Of a stretch of DNA of 64,000 nucleotides, positions 62,133-64,000 are shown piece by piece. The translations under genes were made by a program, and so were the position numbers. The stretch covers positions 620,001 through 684,000 of the forward strand of contig JAJNPV010000050.1 in the NCBI GenBank assembly GCA_021155195.1, in the 5' to 3' direction. Numbering within the stretch: the first letter of the stretch is position 1; the number at the start of each line of letters is the position of its first letter. Origin of the DNA: Ohtaekwangia sp. (GTDB lineage: Bacteria > Bacteroidota > Bacteroidia > Cytophagales > Cyclobacteriaceae). The notes beneath the pieces were generated by a model. It worked only from the letters and a program-made list of their open reading frames with translations. It was not told where the DNA came from and searched no databases.

Positions 62133-64000
62133 ATGAAATGTTTGGTTCGATATTTCGTGCTTGTACTTCAGATAAATCTGCTTAGTCATTTTTTGATAGC
62201 TCAACCCGTATCGAAAAATTATGTAGATAGTCTTGTGAGCATTGCAGGGAAATCAAAGCGGGATAGCAACTCGGTGAACGCGTATTCACAATTACAACGC
62301 TATTTTTTTGATCGCGGTCTGTATGATTCATCCTTGCAATATGCAACCAAGGCATTGGTGTTGGTAGAGGAAATGGCGGATAAGAAAAATTTAGGACTGG
62401 CTCGCTACCGGCTGGGAATGACCTACACAAATCTAAATCAATACGATAGTGCAAAACACTATTTGGACAAAGCCTTAATAGCAGCCTTTGAGCGTAGCGA
62501 CACCTTGTTGGAGGTGCGTTGTTATAATGCATTTGCATACGTATACAACTATCAATCAGATTATAGCACGTCAATCGAATACTTGCTAAAGGCGGTTCAT
62601 GCAATTGATGCTTCTAATTCAATACACTTGAAAAGTATGCTGCCGCAAACCTATAGCAGTATTTCTTATAATTTTCTTGGCGAGAAGCAATTTGCTAAAG
62701 CAATTGAATATGGGAAGAAGGCACTGTTAATAAAAGGATATCCGCATGAAGATCGCTATCGGGTAATGTTGCACCTCACTATTTTTGATGCATACATCAA
62801 GCAGAATGATATTGCGACCAGTAAAAAACATTTAGATTCAGCCATTGCCATTAATCAATCGATTGACAATGTTATTCTCTCCGCCATGGTGGCCAATAAC
62901 GAGGGCTACTATTACCAGAATGTAAATGATTTTGAAAAGGCAAACGCTGCCTATTTAAAATCATACCAATTGAATAAAAGTATTGGCAGCAGACTGTTAC
63001 AAAGCGAAGCGGCTGACAACGTTGCTAACCTTTATTTTAAAACGAAAAATTATGCGGAAGCAGAAAAGTATGCTCTGGAAGCTAATGGAATTGGCAAACA
63101 GCTAAAATTATATTCGGTTGTTGCAAGTACTTATGATGTTTTGAAAAACATAGCATCCCAAAAAGGAGACTATAAAAAAGCATTGGAATATGCTGAGCAA
63201 AACAAAATTTATGCAGACAGTGCCCTGAACCAAGAGACGCATAAGATTACCCTCTCGTTGGAATCTAAATATCAAAGCCAAAAAAAGGAACGCGAGATTG
63301 CTGCACTTACTGTTGCCAACACTCAAAATGAATTGGAAGTTGTAAAGCGAAATAGACTTTTGATTGTAGGCGGAATAGGCGCTTCCGGGGCCTTGATTAT
63401 TCTAGGATTGTTCTACCGAAATTCCAGACAAAAAAATCTTTTAGCGGAGCAAGAAAAAATGTATCAAGAAGAGCAAATAAAATTTTTAGAAAGACAGCAG
63501 CAAGTGGTATCCCTTCAAAGTATGATCAATGGGCAGGAAGCAGAACGCACTCGAATAGCGAAAGATTTACATGATGGATTAGGCGGTCTGTTTTCAACTG
63601 TAAAGATGTATTTCAGTACCCTTCAGCACGACACTCCTATACTAAAAGAGAATGACCTGTTTAAAAAAAGTTATTCCATTGTAGACACAGCCTCTGTTGA
63701 GGTAAGGCGAATTGCTCACAATATGATGCCCGAAGTATTAATGAAACTCGGGTTAGTGAATGCTGTAAAAGATTTGTGTGATAACATAAGTGCTGGAAAA
63801 CTTCTAACCGTATCCTTAGAAGTTCATGGAATGAATAAGCGACTTAATGCCACTACCGAAATAATGTTATTTCGAATTATTCAGGAACTGCTGAATAATA
63901 TTATTAAGCATGCACAGGCAACCGAAGCCATTATTCAATTTATTCGTGAAAACGAACGGTTAAGTGTAATTGTGGAAGACAATGGCAGAGGGTTTAATAC
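62133..64000 (+). CDS. TPR sensor histidine kinase, 5' part
   Basis: An open frame of 622 codons running off the end, absent from simple closed-ORF lists. ATG 62133 begins a signal peptide or span (CLVRYFVLVLQINLLSHFLIAQ). TPR units cover about 30-370 (SLQYATKALVLVEEM, YLDKALIAAFERS, AIEYGKKALLIKG, EAEKYALEANGIG), a transmembrane segment near 405-425 (LLIVGGIGASGALIILGLFYR), a coiled coil, then HisKA_3 (ERTRIAKDLHDGLGGLFSTVK with the phosphorylated His) and the ATPase N-box IIQELLNNIIKHAQATEA and DNGRGF. This is a NarX/LytS-like kinase with periplasmic TPRs; its regulator would lie downstream. Confidence 0.92.
   Translation, partial: MKCLVRYFVLVLQINLLSHFLIAQPVSKNYVDSLVSIAGKSKRDSNSVNAYSQLQRYFFDRGLYDSSLQYATKALVLVEEMADKKNLGLARYRLGMTYTNLNQYDSAKHYLDKALIAAFERSDTLLEVRCYNAFAYVYNYQSDYSTSIEYLLKAVHAIDASNSIHLKSMLPQTYSSISYNFLGEKQFAKAIEYGKKALLIKGYPHEDRYRVMLHLTIFDAYIKQNDIATSKKHLDSAIAINQSIDNVILSAMVANNEGYYYQNVNDFEKANAAYLKSYQLNKSIGSRLLQSEAADNVANLYFKTKNYAEAEKYALEANGIGKQLKLYSVVASTYDVLKNIASQKGDYKKALEYAEQNKIYADSALNQETHKITLSLESKYQSQKKEREIAALTVANTQNELEVVKRNRLLIVGGIGASGALIILGLFYRNSRQKNLLAEQEKMYQEEQIKFLERQQQVVSLQSMINGQEAERTRIAKDLHDGLGGLFSTVKMYFSTLQHDTPILKENDLFKKSYSIVDTASVEVRRIAHNMMPEVLMKLGLVNAVKDLCDNISAGKLLTVSLEVHGMNKRLNATTEIMLFRIIQELLNNIIKHAQATEAIIQFIRENERLSVIVEDNGRGFN

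Noticed and set aside
62182..62604. Minus-strand ORF of 140 codons near the right end
   Set aside because: It is antisense to the TPR histidine-kinase frame, which has TPR, HisKA_3 and ATPase motifs; the antisense protein has no recognisable features.
1..64000. tRNA, rRNA and insertion sequences
   Set aside because: No cloverleaf with CCA-compatible acceptor and T-loop GTTCRA in a tRNA layout, no rRNA-like sequence and no transposase motif was seen on either strand by eye; a tRNAscan or ISfinder run could revise this.

Overview
The window reads as chromosome of a Bacteroidota bacterium, most likely a Cytophagales-type gliding or free-living species. The evidence is a PorP/SprF protein beside a type B (CHU_C-type) type IX secretion cargo, an ECF sigma/FecR/STN surface-signalling set, a CarboxypepD_reg TonB receptor, DUF4783 next to nadC, a LETM1-related protein, many Sec signal peptides and lipoboxes, and -7 boxes of the Bacteroidota TAnnTTTG type instead of clear Shine-Dalgarno sites. 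Base composition is moderately low GC by eye. No rRNA, tRNA, CRISPR array, insertion sequence or prophage structural gene was found. No gene-free stretch exceeds 300 bases; the longest is 44460-44755 (296 bases).

Region by region. 1-8 kb: 3' end of purK, purE, a LETM1-related protein, and on the minus strand TerC, an MsbA-like ABC exporter, and gpmI overlapping a small lipoprotein gene. 8-14.6 kb: DUF4783-nadC, an A+T-rich secreted orphan, YcxB-like, recX, a YHS protein, DinB, and an ATP-grasp enzyme coupled to a LysE-type exporter. 14.6-22.8 kb, minus strand: tag, an OmpR/HK two-component pair, then a TolC/adaptor/CusA heavy-metal RND efflux operon with an 11-bp-period direct repeat in front of it. 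22.8-29 kb: a small secreted protein, an exported RidA, a MacB/FtsX-type permease, and a small acidic membrane protein + SulP transporter + beta-carbonic anhydrase module. 29-35 kb: ECF sigma, FecR anti-sigma, an STN/CarboxypepD protein with GVQVAGF repeats, then a TonB-dependent receptor. 35-47 kb: DUF2807 lipoprotein, coaX, porin, small proteins, two proline-iminopeptidase-like hydrolases either side of gdhA, PhoD, a TPR protein and DUF418. 47.1-50.7 kb: a compact A+T-rich accessory operon, tcmP (split) - three-Cys DUF5131 - darT - darG. 50.9-57 kb: amidase, DinB, exported dienelactone hydrolase, CBS protein, acyl-CoA synthetase, Uma2. 57-64 kb: beta-helix protein, a repeat-rich T9SS type B protein and PorP/SprF as one operon, and the 5' part of a TPR histidine kinase running off the end.

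The most interesting parts are the DarTG + TcmP/DUF5131 operon, whose methyltransferase-like gene is split at a UUU-UAA position capable of +1 slippage; a set of unrelated palindromic repeat elements between genes, two of which reach into coding sequence (the recX N-terminus and the signal peptide of the T9SS cargo); the putative response-regulator site in front of the metal efflux operon; and the sigma/anti-sigma/STN set whose surface protein lacks a TonB channel. All function calls rest on motif and domain recognition by eye; no database search was run.
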